Source: Shinella lacus
Lineage (GTDB): Bacteria > Pseudomonadota > Alphaproteobacteria > Rhizobiales > Rhizobiaceae
Direction of reading: 5' to 3'
Length of the DNA stretch: 64,000 nt
Assembly: GCF_010994755.1 (NCBI RefSeq)
Contig: NZ_WHSB02000009.1
Coordinates: forward strand, 167,732 to 231,731
The notes under the pieces were generated by a model, which saw only the letters and a program-made list of their open reading frames with translations, was not told where the DNA came from and did not search any database. Made by a program: the position numbers and the translations under genes. Of the stretch, positions 46,200 through 56,749 are shown piece by piece (positions within the stretch are counted from its first letter, which is position 1; the number at the start of each line of letters is the position of its first letter).

Positions 46200-47483
46200 T
46201 CAGATCCGCGCCCCGGCAAAATGCGCGATCTGCGCGCCGAGCTCGTAATAGCCCTCGCGCACCGAGCGGAAAGACTGCGCCTCCGGTTCGCTCACCGGCA
46301 GGGGCAGGTCCTTTTCCGCGATCTCGCCGGAAACGAGCTGCGCCAGCGTGCGGCCGAAGACGGTGCCAGGCGCGATGCCGCGGCCGTTATAGCCGGAAAA
46401 GCCGATGACATTCTCGGCAAGGCGGTGGAAGCGCGGCAGGTTGTCGGCGGTCATGCCGATCTTGCCGTACCATTCCGCCTCGAAGGCAATGTCGCCGATC
46501 TCCGGAAACAGCTTTTTCAGCGCGCGCCGCGCCCAGGCCTTGTGGATGCCGGTGCCGGTGCCGCGCAGGGCGCCGACGCTGCCGAACACCAGCCGGCCGC
46601 GCTTGTCGAAGCGGAAGGAGGAGAGGATCTCCTTCGTATCCCATGCACCCTGCTTTTCCGGCAAAATCTTCGCCTGCATCTCGGGCGAAAGCGGCACCGT
46701 GGCGAAGTTGAAATAGGGCAGGTGCAGCAGTTCGGCGCGCACCTCGTTCCACGGCGCCACCGTATAGGCGTTGGTGGCGACGACCACCCAGTCCGCCGTC
46801 ACCGAGCCGCGCGCGGTGTTGACCGTCCAGCGCTTGCCCGTCCGCTCCGCGCCCGTCACCGGACTTGCGGTGAAAACCTGTGCCCCGGCCGCAATCGCCG
46901 CCCGTGCCAGGCCGCGCGCATAGGCGAGCGGCTGGATCGTGCCGGCGCGCAGGTCGAGCAGCGAGCCGGCATAGGCGTCCGTGCCGACCTTCACCGCCGT
47001 CTCGGCCGCATCGAGCAGCCGCACCGGCGCACCACGGCGCGCCCATTGTTCGGCGCGCTGCTTCAGTTCGTCGAGGCCCGACTGGCCGACGGCGCAATGC
47101 AGCGTGCCGACCGGGTTGATCTCGCAGTCGATGCCGTGTTTCTCGACGAGGTCGAACACCGCGCGCGGCGCATTGCCGAGAAGCTCCAGCAGCCGGCCGC
47201 CATGCAGCTCGCCCAGCACGCCGGGCAGTTCGTCCGGCATCACCCACATGCCGGCATTGACGAGGCCGACATTGCGCCCCGAGCCGCCATAACCGATCTC
47301 CGCCCCTTCGAGCAGCACGACCCGCGTGCCGCGCTCCGCCAGGTGCAGCGCCGTCGAAAAGCCGGTGTAACCGCCGCCGACGATCACCACATCCGCCTCC
47401 GCCTTTCCGGAAAAGGCGACGGTTTCGGGTGCGGGCGGAGCGGTCATCTCCCAAAGGCCATGGGAGCGCGGGTCGTTGAGCAT
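46200..47483 (-). CDS. amaA: FAD-dependent oxidase, AmaA-like (L-pipecolate oxidase candidate)
   Basis: A 427-residue DAO-family flavoprotein with Rossmann motif VVIVGGGYTGFSTALHLAERG (Gly36-Gly41) and GSGRNVGLVNAGMW. Its C-terminal GKIGMTADNLPRFHRLAENVIGFSGYNGRGIAPGT is the PuuB/AmaA pattern. AmaA of Pseudomonas (428 residues) oxidises L-pipecolate to piperideine-6-carboxylate and lies beside amaB; here amaB is 4 kb away in the same locus. Gamma-glutamylamine oxidase is the alternative. ATG at 47483 (MLNDPRSHGLWEMTAPP) preferred over 47591, which adds non-family sequence. Confidence 0.7.
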   Translation of the reverse strand: MLNDPRSHGLWEMTAPPAPETVAFSGKAEADVVIVGGGYTGFSTALHLAERGTRVVLLEGAEIGYGGSGRNVGLVNAGMWVMPDELPGVLGELHGGRLLELLGNAPRAVFDLVEKHGIDCEINPVGTLHCAVGQSGLDELKQRAEQWARRGAPVRLLDAAETAVKVGTDAYAGSLLDLRAGTIQPLAYARGLARAAIAAGAQVFTASPVTGAERTGKRWTVNTARGSVTADWVVVATNAYTVAPWNEVRAELLHLPYFNFATVPLSPEMQAKILPEKQGAWDTKEILSSFRFDKRGRLVFGSVGALRGTGTGIHKAWARRALKKLFPEIGDIAFEAEWYGKIGMTADNLPRFHRLAENVIGFSGYNGRGIAPGTVFGRTLAQLVSGEIAEKDLPLPVSEPEAQSFRSVREGYYELGAQIAHFAGARI

Positions 47484-47597
47484 GGGCGTCTGTCTTTTCC
47501 GGAGGAGAATTTTCTGGCCGCACCATCGGCGATGCGGCACCGGGACTAAAGCAAAAATTGCGAACGGGGTCATGCCCCGCCCGCATGACACGCGCGT

Positions 47598-48491
47598 TCA
47601 GGGAACTTCCTTGGCAATCCACGCGCGAAAAGCCTGGCTCAGCGGGTTTTCCAGTTTTCCCTCCGGCAGGACGAGGTAATAGCTGTTCTGCGTCTCCATC
47701 GGCCGGTCGAAGACCACCGCGAGCCGGCCGCTCGCCAGTTCCTGCTCGATGAGGTAGCGCGGCAGCAGCGCGAAGCCGAGGCCTGCAACGGCCGATTCGA
47801 TCACCATGGCGAACTGGTCGAAGCGGTGGCCGCGATAGGCCGTGTCCGACGCGCCGCCATTCAGCTCGAACCACTGCGCCCATAATTTCGGCCGTGTCGC
47901 GAGATGCAGCAGCGGCGCGGCCTCCAGGTCCTTCGGCTCGGAAAGGTTCCAGGACTCCAGCAGCTCCGGGCTCGCCGCCGGCAGGATGACCTCGCTGCAC
48001 AGATAGGAACAGGCCGCCCGCGCCCAGACCGGCTGGCCATAGTGGATCGCGAGATCGAAATTCTCCTCGTCGAAATCGAACGGCGCGGAACGCGAGGCGA
48101 TGTTGACGATCGTGCCGGGATGCTGGGCGAGGAAGGCCGGAATGCGCGGTGTCAGCCAGCGGCTGCCGAAGGTCGGCAGCGTCGCGATGGAGAGGCTGTG
48201 TTCGGAGGAGGCCGACGCCATGGCGCGCAGCATGGTCTCTTCCGTCTGGTGCAAGAGCTTGCGCACCTCCGGCAGGAAGCGTCGCCCGTCCTCCGACAGC
48301 ACGACGCGCTGGCGCACGCGCTCGAACAGCAGCACGCCGAGCTGTTCCTCCAGGTCCTTGATCTGCCGGCTGACGGCGCTCTGGGTAAGGTTCAGCTCGT
48401 GGGCGGCCTGCGTGAAGCTGCCATGACGCGCGGCGCATTCGAACGCCTGCAGCGTGGTGACGTCCGGGATCAGCCTTCGACTGAGCTTCAT
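47598..48491 (-). CDS. LysR-family regulator (GcvA-like)
   Basis: A 297-residue LysR protein: N-terminal HTH (about 12-70; LQAFECAARHGSFTQAAHELNLTQSAVSRQIKDLEEQLGVLLFERV) and a substrate-binding domain of the GcvA type (LSIATLPTFGSRWLTPRIPAFLAQHPG, FDLAIHYG). Divergent from the hglS operon and upstream of amaA on the same strand, so the lysine catabolic genes are its likely targets; the effector may be a pathway intermediate. Confidence 0.9.
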   Translation of the reverse strand: MKLSRRLIPDVTTLQAFECAARHGSFTQAAHELNLTQSAVSRQIKDLEEQLGVLLFERVRQRVVLSEDGRRFLPEVRKLLHQTEETMLRAMASASSEHSLSIATLPTFGSRWLTPRIPAFLAQHPGTIVNIASRSAPFDFDEENFDLAIHYGQPVWARAACSYLCSEVILPAASPELLESWNLSEPKDLEAAPLLHLATRPKLWAQWFELNGGASDTAYRGHRFDQFAMVIESAVAGLGFALLPRYLIEQELASGRLAVVFDRPMETQNSYYLVLPEGKLENPLSQAFRAWIAKEVP

Positions 48492-48536
48492 TCTTTCCTC
48501 GCATCAACATAGTCAGAACGGTCGCAATCGCTCAAG

Positions 48537-48561
48537 AAAACGATCCGGTATGATCCGTTTT
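48537..48561. promoter_or_regulatory. Dyad between lysR and hglS, candidate LysR box
   Basis: AAAACG-ATC-CGGTAT-GAT-C-CGTTTT: outer AAAACG/CGTTTT and inner ATC/GAT arms, the usual look of an ATC-N6-GAT LysR site. It lies 46 bases from lysR and 85 from hglS. A conventional promoter was not resolved. Confidence 0.4.
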
Positions 48562-48645
48562 GAGAATGAACAGGGCCTCCCCCCTTGTAAAGCAATTCGA
48601 GGAAAAGTGTGAAACGGTTTTCCATCCGGAATTGCGTTTAAACAG

Positions 48646-50058
48646 ATGAGACCGCTTCCCATGAAAGCAAATTCGCACGTTTCCGCCGACAAGATCCGCT
48701 CGGATTTCTCCGCCGCCATGTCCGCCATGTACCGGGACGAGGTTCCGGCCTATGGCACGCTGATGTCCCTGGTCGCCACGGTGAACGCGGAAACGCTCGC
48801 CGCCGATCCCCATCTGAAGGATCGCCTAGAAGCGACCGACTCGCTCGACCGCATCTCCGAAGAGCGCCACGGCGCCATCCGCCTCGGCACGCGCGAAGAG
48901 CTGTCCATGATGCGCCGCGTCTTCGCCGTCATGGGCATGTATCCGGTCGGCTATTATGACCTCTCGACGGCCGGCGTTCCCGTCCACTCCACCGCCTTCC
49001 GCCCGGTCGGCGCGGAAAGCCTGAGCCGCAACCCGTTCCGCGTCTTCACCTCGCTGCTCCGTCTCGATCTGATCGCCGACGAAGCGCTGCGCCATGAGGC
49101 CGCCGAGGTGCTTGCAGCGCGAAAAATCTTCACCAACGAAGCCGTCGCGCTCGTCGAAAGGGCGGAGTATGAAGGTGGCCTCGATGCCGCCGATGCCGCC
49201 CGCCTTGTGAGCGAAGTGCTCGAAACCTTCCGCTGGCACGACCACGCCATCGTCAGCACCGACATGTACAAGCGCCTGCACGATGCGCACCGCCTCATCG
49301 CCGATGTCGTCTCCTTCAAGGGCCCGCATATCAACCACCTGACGCCGCGCACGCTCGACATCGACAAGGTGCAGGCCCGCATGCCGGAAGAGGGCATCGC
49401 GCCCAAGGCCATCGTCGAAGGCCCGCCCACCCGCGCATGCCCGATCCTGCTGCGCCAGACCTCGTTCAAGGCGCTGGAAGAGGCCGTCTCCTTCATCGGC
49501 GCCGACGGCAGCTGGCAGAAGGGTTCGCACACGGCCCGCTTCGGCGAGATCGAACAGCGCGGCATAGCGCTGACGCCGAAGGGCCGCGCCCTCTACGACA
49601 AACTTTTGAACGACACCCGCGCCCGCGTGCGCCCAGCCGCCGATGGCTCCAACGCAGCCGAATACGAGGCAGCCCTTGCCGATGTCTTCAAGGCTTTCCC
49701 GGACGATTGGGACGGCATCCGCAAGGCCGGCCTCGGCTATTTCAGCTACTCGCTGACCGAAAAGGGCAGAAACGTCTCCGGCCGCCGAGCCGATCTCGAA
49801 ACCGCCATCGAAGCCGGCCTCATCCGCTTCGACCCGATCGTCTACGAAGACTTTTTGCCGGTCAGCGCCGCCGGCATTTTCCAGTCGAACCTCGGCGACG
49901 ACGCGGCGCAGGATTTCGTTGCAAGCCCCAACCAGGTGATGTTCGAGCGCGACCTGGGCGCGACGGTACTCGACGAATTCGCCCACTATGCCGGCATCCA
50001 GCGCGCCTCGCTTGAAATGTGCCTCGGCATCGTCAACATGGCGGCCGCTGCGGAGTAA
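48646..50058 (+). CDS. hglS: 2-oxoadipate dioxygenase/decarboxylase HglS (DUF1338, VOC fold)
   Basis: Fe(II) enzyme turning 2-oxoadipate into D-2-hydroxyglutarate with loss of CO2, described for lysine catabolism in Pseudomonas putida. The 470-residue protein has the family's metal-ligand positions as I recall them: His75 and Arg79 in ERHGAIRLGT, His231 in PHINHLTPRTLDID, and a Glu near 301 in RFGEIEQRG; the substrate loop is DFLPVSAAGIFQSNL. ATG at 48646 or 48661 (MKANSHVS) are both possible. First gene of a four-gene operon with the dehydrogenases and aminotransferase of the same route. Confidence 0.92.
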   Translation: MRPLPMKANSHVSADKIRSDFSAAMSAMYRDEVPAYGTLMSLVATVNAETLAADPHLKDRLEATDSLDRISEERHGAIRLGTREELSMMRRVFAVMGMYPVGYYDLSTAGVPVHSTAFRPVGAESLSRNPFRVFTSLLRLDLIADEALRHEAAEVLAARKIFTNEAVALVERAEYEGGLDAADAARLVSEVLETFRWHDHAIVSTDMYKRLHDAHRLIADVVSFKGPHINHLTPRTLDIDKVQARMPEEGIAPKAIVEGPPTRACPILLRQTSFKALEEAVSFIGADGSWQKGSHTARFGEIEQRGIALTPKGRALYDKLLNDTRARVRPAADGSNAAEYEAALADVFKAFPDDWDGIRKAGLGYFSYSLTEKGRNVSGRRADLETAIEAGLIRFDPIVYEDFLPVSAAGIFQSNLGDDAAQDFVASPNQVMFERDLGATVLDEFAHYAGIQRASLEMCLGIVNMAAAAE

Positions 50059-50069
50059 GGGACAAGCAG

Positions 50070-51488
50070 ATGGTCGAGGCACGCCATATCGAAACGTTGA
50101 AAAGCCTGCTCGGCGAGAAGGGTCTTCTCACCGCGCCCGGCGACATGGCCGCCTACGAGACCGGCGCGCGCTACGACAAGGGCCGCGCCGCCTTCGTCGC
50201 CCGCCCGGCCTCGACGCAGGAAGTTTCCGCCACGGTTTCCTATTGCGTGAAAAACGGCATCGCGCTCATCCCACAATCCGGCAATACCGGCCTCGTCTCC
50301 GGCTCCACGCCCGACACGAGCGGCGGCCAGGGCGTGCTGAGCCTCGACCGCCTCACTGCCCCCTTCGCGCTCGACCGCGTGAACCGCACGGTGAAGGCCG
50401 GCGCCGGCCTGCGCCTCTCCGACCTCAACGGCAAGCTGGAAGAAAGCGGCCTGTTCTTCCCGATCGACCTCGGCGCCGACCCCCGCCTCGGCGGCATGAT
50501 CGCGACCAACACCGGCGGCTCGCGGTTCCTGCGCTACGGCGACGTGCGCCGCAACACGCTGGGCCTGACGATCGTGCTCGCCGACGAAGCCGGCACCGTG
50601 CTCGACCTCTCTTCCGGCCTGCGCAAGAACAACACCGGCGTCGACTGGAAGCAGCTCTTCATCGGCACCTCCGGCGCCTTCGGCATCGTCACCGAATGCG
50701 TGCTGAACTTGGAGCCCGCGCCAAAACAGTCCGCCACCGCCCTGCTCGTCCCCGCCTCGAACGAACAGGTCGCAACCCTGCTCGTCGCCATGGAAGATGC
50801 GCTCGGCAGCTACCTCTCCGCTTTCGAGGGCATGTCCGGTAATGCGGTGCGCGCCGCGCTCGACCATATGCCGTCCCTGCGCAATCCCTTCCAGGGCGGC
50901 ATCGTGCCGGATTTCGTCATCCTCGCCGAAATCTCCCGCTCCACTCCCCCGCGCGAGGGCGAACAGCCGCTCGACGCCGTGCTGGAAGAGGTGCTCGCCG
51001 CCATCTGGGAGCGCGAGGACGCGCCGCTCGCCGATGCCTTCGTCGGCCCGCCGCACGAGATCTGGGCGCTGCGCCATGCGCTGTCGGAAGGCGTGAAACA
51101 TAGCGGGCGATTGATCGCCTTCGATCTGTCCTTCCGCCGGGGTGACATCATGCCCTTCCTTGCCCATATGAAGGCGGAGATGCCGGATCACTTCGAGGAC
51201 GTGACGATCTGCGATTTCGGCCATATCGGCGATGGCGGCGTGCACTTCAACCTCGTCGTCGCCAAGGACGATGCGCGGCTCACCGATCCCGATTTCGAGA
51301 TGGACCTGCGCGACTGGGTCTTCACCGTCGCGGTCGAACAGTTCGGCGGCAGCTTCAGCGCGGAACACGCGATCGGCCGCAAGAACCAGGCCTTCTACGA
51401 CAAATACACCCCGGACGACCTGCGCAAGCTGGCGGCCGGGCTGAAGACCATCACCTCGCCGGGCCCGCTCGGCGCCATGACCTTTTAA
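50070..51488 (+). CDS. FAD-binding D-2-hydroxyglutarate dehydrogenase
   Basis: A 472-residue GlcD/D-lactate-dehydrogenase-type flavoenzyme: FAD-binding part (about 35-220) with PQSGNTGLVSGSTPD and NTGGSRFLRYGDVRRNTLGL, substrate domain with DFGHIGDGGVHFNLV, and C-terminal EHAIGRKNQAFYDKYTPDDL. Sitting 11 bases after hglS it should oxidise the HglS product D-2-hydroxyglutarate to 2-oxoglutarate, passing electrons to an ETF or quinone. ATG at 50070 (MVEARHIETLKSLL). Confidence 0.86.
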   Translation: MVEARHIETLKSLLGEKGLLTAPGDMAAYETGARYDKGRAAFVARPASTQEVSATVSYCVKNGIALIPQSGNTGLVSGSTPDTSGGQGVLSLDRLTAPFALDRVNRTVKAGAGLRLSDLNGKLEESGLFFPIDLGADPRLGGMIATNTGGSRFLRYGDVRRNTLGLTIVLADEAGTVLDLSSGLRKNNTGVDWKQLFIGTSGAFGIVTECVLNLEPAPKQSATALLVPASNEQVATLLVAMEDALGSYLSAFEGMSGNAVRAALDHMPSLRNPFQGGIVPDFVILAEISRSTPPREGEQPLDAVLEEVLAAIWEREDAPLADAFVGPPHEIWALRHALSEGVKHSGRLIAFDLSFRRGDIMPFLAHMKAEMPDHFEDVTICDFGHIGDGGVHFNLVVAKDDARLTDPDFEMDLRDWVFTVAVEQFGGSFSAEHAIGRKNQAFYDKYTPDDLRKLAAGLKTITSPGPLGAMTF

Positions 51489-51510
51489 TAAGACACCAGG
51501 GAGAATACCC

Positions 51511-53034
51511 ATGACAAAAGTCGACGTGAAACAGGAAACTGCCGCCCTTCTCGACAAGCTCGGCGTGCCGCGCAGCGCCTGGGAAGGCGGCGACATGGCC
51601 TCCTACAGCCCGGTCACCGGCGAGGAGATCGCCAGGCTGAAGACCGTCTCGGCCGGCGACGCCGCCAAGGCGATCGAAGCCGCTCATGACGCCTTCAAGG
51701 AATGGCGCCTCGTGCCCGCCCCCAAGCGTGGCGAGCTCGTGCGCCTGCTCGGCGAGGAACTGCGCGCCGCCAAGGCCGATCTCGGCCGCCTCGTTTCCAT
51801 CGAAGCCGGCAAGATCACGTCGGAAGGCCTCGGCGAAGTTCAGGAAATGATCGACATCTGCGATTTCGCCGTCGGCCTCTCCCGCCAGCTCTACGGCCTG
51901 ACGATCGCTACCGAGCGCCCTGGCCACCGCATGATGGAAACCTGGCACCCGCTCGGCGTCGTCGGCATCATCTCCGCTTTCAACTTCCCGGTCGCCGTCT
52001 GGTCGTGGAACACCGCGCTGGCGCTCGTCGCCGGCAATTCCACCGTCTGGAAGCCCTCTGAAAAGACCCCGCTCACCGCGCTTGCATCGCAGGCGATCTT
52101 CGAGCGTGCGCTCGCCCGCTTCGGCGAAGCCCCGGCGAACCTCTCCCAGGTCCTCATCGGCGACCGCGCCATCGGCGAAGTCCTCGTCGACCACACCAAG
52201 GTCGCGCTCGTCTCGGCCACCGGCTCCACCCGCATGGGCAAGGAAGTCGGCCCGCGTCTCGCAAAGCGTTTCGCCCGCTCGATCCTCGAACTCGGCGGCA
52301 ACAATGCCGGCATCGTCTGCCCCTCCGCCGATCTCGACATGGCGTTGCGCGCCATTGCCTTCGGCGCCATGGGCACCGCCGGCCAGCGCTGCACGACGCT
52401 GCGCCGCCTCTTCGTGCATGACAGCGTCTACGACCAGCTGGTGCCGCGCCTGAAGAAGGCCTATACCAGCGTTTCCGTCGGCAACCCGCTGGAAACCTCG
52501 GCGTTGGTCGGCCCGCTCGTCGACAAGCAGGCCTTCGACGGCATGCAGAAGGCTCTCGCAGCCGCCAAGGCCGAAGGCGGTTCCGTCACCGGCGGCGAAC
52601 GCGTCACCGAAGCCGGCAAGGAAACGGCCTATTACGTGAAGCCCGCCATCGTCGAAATGCCGAAGCAGGCCGGCCCGGTTCTCGAAGAGACCTTCGCGCC
52701 GATCCTCTACGTCATGAAATATTCCGACTTCGACAAGGCGCTGGAAGACCATAACGCGGTCGCCGCCGGCCTCTCCTCGTCGATCTTCACGCTGAACGTC
52801 CAGGAAGCCGAGCGCTTCCTTTCGGTCGACGGTTCGGATTGCGGCATCGCCAATGTCAACATCGGCACGTCGGGTGCGGAAATCGGCGGCGCCTTCGGCG
52901 GCGAGAAGGAAACCGGCGGCGGCCGCGAATCCGGCTCCGACGCCTGGAAGGCCTATATGCGCCGCGCCACCAACACGGTGAACTATTCGAAGGCCCTGCC
53001 GCTCGCCCAGGGCGTCTCCTTCGATATCGAGTAA
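51511..53034 (+). CDS. amaB: 2-aminoadipate semialdehyde / piperideine-6-carboxylate dehydrogenase AmaB
   Basis: Aldehyde dehydrogenase superfamily (ALDH7-like), 507 residues: NAD site around FNFPVAVWSWN and SATGSTRMG, general base Glu260 (LELGGNNAG) and nucleophile Cys294 (GQRCTTLRR). It oxidises the semialdehyde in equilibrium with piperideine-6-carboxylate to 2-aminoadipate. ALDH7 members (AmaB, antiquitin) share this LGGNNAG and GTAGQRCTTLRRL form. GGGAG ribosome site precedes the ATG. Six bases before the aminotransferase gene. Confidence 0.92.
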   Translation: MTKVDVKQETAALLDKLGVPRSAWEGGDMASYSPVTGEEIARLKTVSAGDAAKAIEAAHDAFKEWRLVPAPKRGELVRLLGEELRAAKADLGRLVSIEAGKITSEGLGEVQEMIDICDFAVGLSRQLYGLTIATERPGHRMMETWHPLGVVGIISAFNFPVAVWSWNTALALVAGNSTVWKPSEKTPLTALASQAIFERALARFGEAPANLSQVLIGDRAIGEVLVDHTKVALVSATGSTRMGKEVGPRLAKRFARSILELGGNNAGIVCPSADLDMALRAIAFGAMGTAGQRCTTLRRLFVHDSVYDQLVPRLKKAYTSVSVGNPLETSALVGPLVDKQAFDGMQKALAAAKAEGGSVTGGERVTEAGKETAYYVKPAIVEMPKQAGPVLEETFAPILYVMKYSDFDKALEDHNAVAAGLSSSIFTLNVQEAERFLSVDGSDCGIANVNIGTSGAEIGGAFGGEKETGGGRESGSDAWKAYMRRATNTVNYSKALPLAQGVSFDIE

Positions 53035-54273
<1,239 letters not shown>

Positions 54274-54291
54274 GCCGCGACCCACGCAAAC

Positions 54292-54327
54292 AAAAACCCG
54301 CCAGCAGCCCGTCTGCGGCGGGTTTTT
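54292..54327 (+). terminator. Terminator of the hglS-amaB-aminotransferase operon
   Basis: AAAAACCCGCC (54292-54302) and GGCGGGTTTTT (54317-54327) pair around a 14-base loop, 19 bases after the aminotransferase stop. Confidence 0.9.
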
Positions 54328-54421
54328 CCTTGCGCCGAACCATCCCGCTTGACCCGTTCCCTTGACCCGGGCCCTGGGGCCGGCCCCATAGAAGGGCGGT
54401 TCATGACAAGCGAGGTGATTC

Positions 54422-55444
54422 GTGCGCAATTCCGCTCCCCACCTGACCCCCTCCGAGGCGGCAAGACGGCTCGGCATATCGGCAAAGGCCCTGCGGCTCT
54501 ACGAGCGCCACGGGCTGCTCGCGACGCCGCGCACCGCTGCCGGCTGGCGCGCCTATGGCCCACAGGAAATGGCCCGGGCCGACGAAATTGTCGCCCTGCG
54601 GAAGCTCGGCCTCAGCCTCGCCCAGGTCAAGCGTGCCCTCAAGGGCGATGCCGACAGCCTCGACCTGGCGCTTGCAACGCATCAGGCCCATTTGGAACGC
54701 CAGCTTCACCAGATCGCCGAAACCGTCAGGACCGTGCAGGCGACGCGCGCAAGCCTTGCCGCCGGCACAGCGCCCGCCATAACGATCGCCGGCTTGCTGC
54801 CCAAGGCGACGATTGCACTGGATCTTCCCTGGCCCTGGGGCGGCGAGCGGTTCGAGCTCCCGCACCCCAAGCCGATCACCTACATCACTGGCCCGCTCGG
54901 AAGCGGCAAGACCCGGCTGGCGCATGCGCTGGCCGAAACGATCCCGCACGCCGCCTTCATCAGCCTCGATCGGCTGGACAATGGCTGCGCGGCGGCGATG
55001 GCGCGGCTTGAGGCCGAGCCGGCGCTGAAAGCCCGACTCGAACCGATCCTCCTCTGGCTCGCCGAGGAGGGCGCGACCGCGTCACCGGCCCTGACGGCAC
55101 TGCTCGTCACCCTGGAGGCCGCCAGAACCGCAACGCTTGTCATCGACATGGTCGAGCAGGGGCTGGATCAGGCCACGCAGGAGGCGGTACGATCCCATCT
55201 GCGCAACCGGCGTTTTGACGGACCGCCGCTTTTCCTGCTCACCCGGTCGTCCTCGATGCTCGATCTCGACGATATGACGGCCGATGAAAGCATCCTGTTC
55301 TGCCCGGCCAACCACGACGTGCCCTTCCTCGTCGTGCCCCATGCCGGCGCACGCGGCTACGAGGCCGTGGCCACCTGCCTCGCAACACCCGCCGTTCGAT
55401 CGCGCACGGAAGGCGTCATCGCCTGGCGGCCGAATGTCGCCTGA
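54422..55444 (+). CDS. MerR-type DNA-binding domain fused to a P-loop ATPase-like domain
   Basis: A 340-residue protein. Residues 8-75 are a MerR winged helix (TPSEAARRLGISAKALRLYERHGLL, then AGWRAYGPQEMARADEI), about 78-112 a coiled-coil dimer helix. After a linker comes a nucleotide-binding domain with Walker A GPLGSGKT (157-164) and a Walker B-like LVID (239-242), ending near 340. Ordinary MerR proteins are 120-160 residues with a small effector domain. GTG start at 54422 has GAGGTG ahead. It follows the lysine operon behind a terminator and is convergent with the lysine dehydrogenase gene. Target and ligand unknown. Confidence 0.8.
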   Translation: MRNSAPHLTPSEAARRLGISAKALRLYERHGLLATPRTAAGWRAYGPQEMARADEIVALRKLGLSLAQVKRALKGDADSLDLALATHQAHLERQLHQIAETVRTVQATRASLAAGTAPAITIAGLLPKATIALDLPWPWGGERFELPHPKPITYITGPLGSGKTRLAHALAETIPHAAFISLDRLDNGCAAAMARLEAEPALKARLEPILLWLAEEGATASPALTALLVTLEAARTATLVIDMVEQGLDQATQEAVRSHLRNRRFDGPPLFLLTRSSSMLDLDDMTADESILFCPANHDVPFLVVPHAGARGYEAVATCLATPAVRSRTEGVIAWRPNVA

Positions 55445-55458
55445 CCGCAAAAGAAAAA

Positions 55459-55483
55459 GGGCCTCTTGTGAGGCCCCATTTTT
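55459..55483 (+). terminator. Terminator of the MerR-ATPase gene
   Basis: GGGCCTC-TTGT-GAGGCCC followed by CATTTTT, 14 bases after the stop. Confidence 0.88.
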
Positions 55484-55538
55484 ATGGTTCGCGCCCTTGC
55501 CGGGCGTCTCTCTTCCCCGCGGAGTATGCCGCAGATGA

Positions 55539-55566
55539 CAAAACGCCCCGGACGATGCCGGGGCGT
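55539..55566 (-). terminator. Terminator of the lysine dehydrogenase gene
   Basis: On the minus strand ACGCCCCGG/CCGGGGCGT (55543-55566) followed by TTTTG; 20 bases after the stop at 55586. Confidence 0.8.
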
Positions 55567-55585
55567 CTGAAAGAGGTTTTTCGGC

Positions 55586-56686
55586 TCAGGCAGCGCGGGC
55601 GCCGTGGTTTTCCTGGGCGTAATAGTGGCCGAAACGGTTGGCGAGGAAGGCTTCCAGCGCAATTTCCTCCTGGCGGACAAAACCCTCGGCGCGCAGCGTG
55701 CCGTCGGCGAGCATGTCGAGCACGGCGCAGATCGAGCCGGCCGTCGTGATCTGGATCGCGGAATGCAGGACGCCGGCGATCGGCGCGCTGTAGACCTTGT
55801 TGGCGTAGGTTTCCTGGATCAGGCGGCCACCCTTGCGGCCCGAAACGGTCACGAAGACGATGACGACGTCCTGCGTGGTGGTCGGCAGGGCGTTCTCAAA
55901 AATGTCCTTGAGCACTTCGCGGCGATGGCGCAGGCCGAGGTCGTTCAAGAGCGCCTTCATGATGGCGGCGTGGCCGGGATAGCGGATCGTCTTGTAGTTC
56001 AGCGTGCGCACCTTGCCCTTCAGCGATTCGCAGAGCGTGCCGAGGCCGCCCGACGTGTTGAAGGCCTCATAGGTGACGCCGTCGAGCGAGAATTCTTCCC
56101 GCTCTTCGAGTGCGGGAACCTCGATCAGCGCGCTTTCGACGATCGCCTCGCAGGGCTCGATATATTCGTTGATGACGCCGTCCGTGCTCCAGGTGAGGTT
56201 GTAGTTCAGAGCATTGGAGGGGTACTGCGGCAGCGCGCCGACGCGCATGCGCACGCTTTCGAGCGAATCGAAGCGGCTGGCGAGGTCGTTGGCGACGATG
56301 GAGATGAAGCCCGGTGCCAGGCCGCACTGCGGGATGAAGGCGGTCTTGGCGGTCTCTGCGATACGCTTGACCTGGCGGGTGGATTCGACGTCTTCCGTGA
56401 GGTCGAGATAGTGCACGCCGGCAGCGGCTGCCGCTTCGGCGATCGCGACCGTCAGGTGATACGGCGCGGCGGAAAGCACGGCGAACTTGCCGGTCAGCAG
56501 GTCCTTCATGGCGGCAGCGTCGGCAATGTCGACGACCTTGGTGGAGACGGCGGCGTGGCGCTCGACGGCGGCGAGCTGCTCGTCCGAACGGTCCGCGACG
56601 GTGACGCTGTAATCCCCGCTGTGAGCCAGCATGCGCGCGATGGTCGAGCCGATCTTGCCTGCGCCGATGACGACGATGTCCTTCAT
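55586..56686 (-). CDS. Saccharopine-dehydrogenase-fold oxidoreductase, L-lysine 6-dehydrogenase candidate
   Basis: A 366-residue NAD(P) enzyme starting MKDIVVIGAGKIGSTIARMLA (Rossmann GxGxxG at 8-13), with FAVLSAAPYHLTVAIAEAAAAAGVHYLDLTED and CGLAPGFISIVANDLA typical of the saccharopine dehydrogenase/lysine 6-dehydrogenase group. Size fits bacterial lysine 6-dehydrogenase, an enzyme known from Agrobacterium, which deaminates the 6-amino group of lysine to give piperideine-6-carboxylate, the AmaB substrate. A saccharopine reductase role cannot be ruled out. ATG at 56686 has GGAGGG eight bases ahead; the longer frame to 56716 is rejected. Divergent from an Lrp-type regulator. Confidence 0.78.
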   Translation of the reverse strand: MKDIVVIGAGKIGSTIARMLAHSGDYSVTVADRSDEQLAAVERHAAVSTKVVDIADAAAMKDLLTGKFAVLSAAPYHLTVAIAEAAAAAGVHYLDLTEDVESTRQVKRIAETAKTAFIPQCGLAPGFISIVANDLASRFDSLESVRMRVGALPQYPSNALNYNLTWSTDGVINEYIEPCEAIVESALIEVPALEEREEFSLDGVTYEAFNTSGGLGTLCESLKGKVRTLNYKTIRYPGHAAIMKALLNDLGLRHRREVLKDIFENALPTTTQDVVIVFVTVSGRKGGRLIQETYANKVYSAPIAGVLHSAIQITTAGSICAVLDMLADGTLRAEGFVRQEEIALEAFLANRFGHYYAQENHGARAA

Positions 56687-56749
56687 GTGATTTCCCTCCG
56701 GCATGAATTGATGCACTTATTTTGCCGGCGGGCGGTGTCGATTTAAAGC

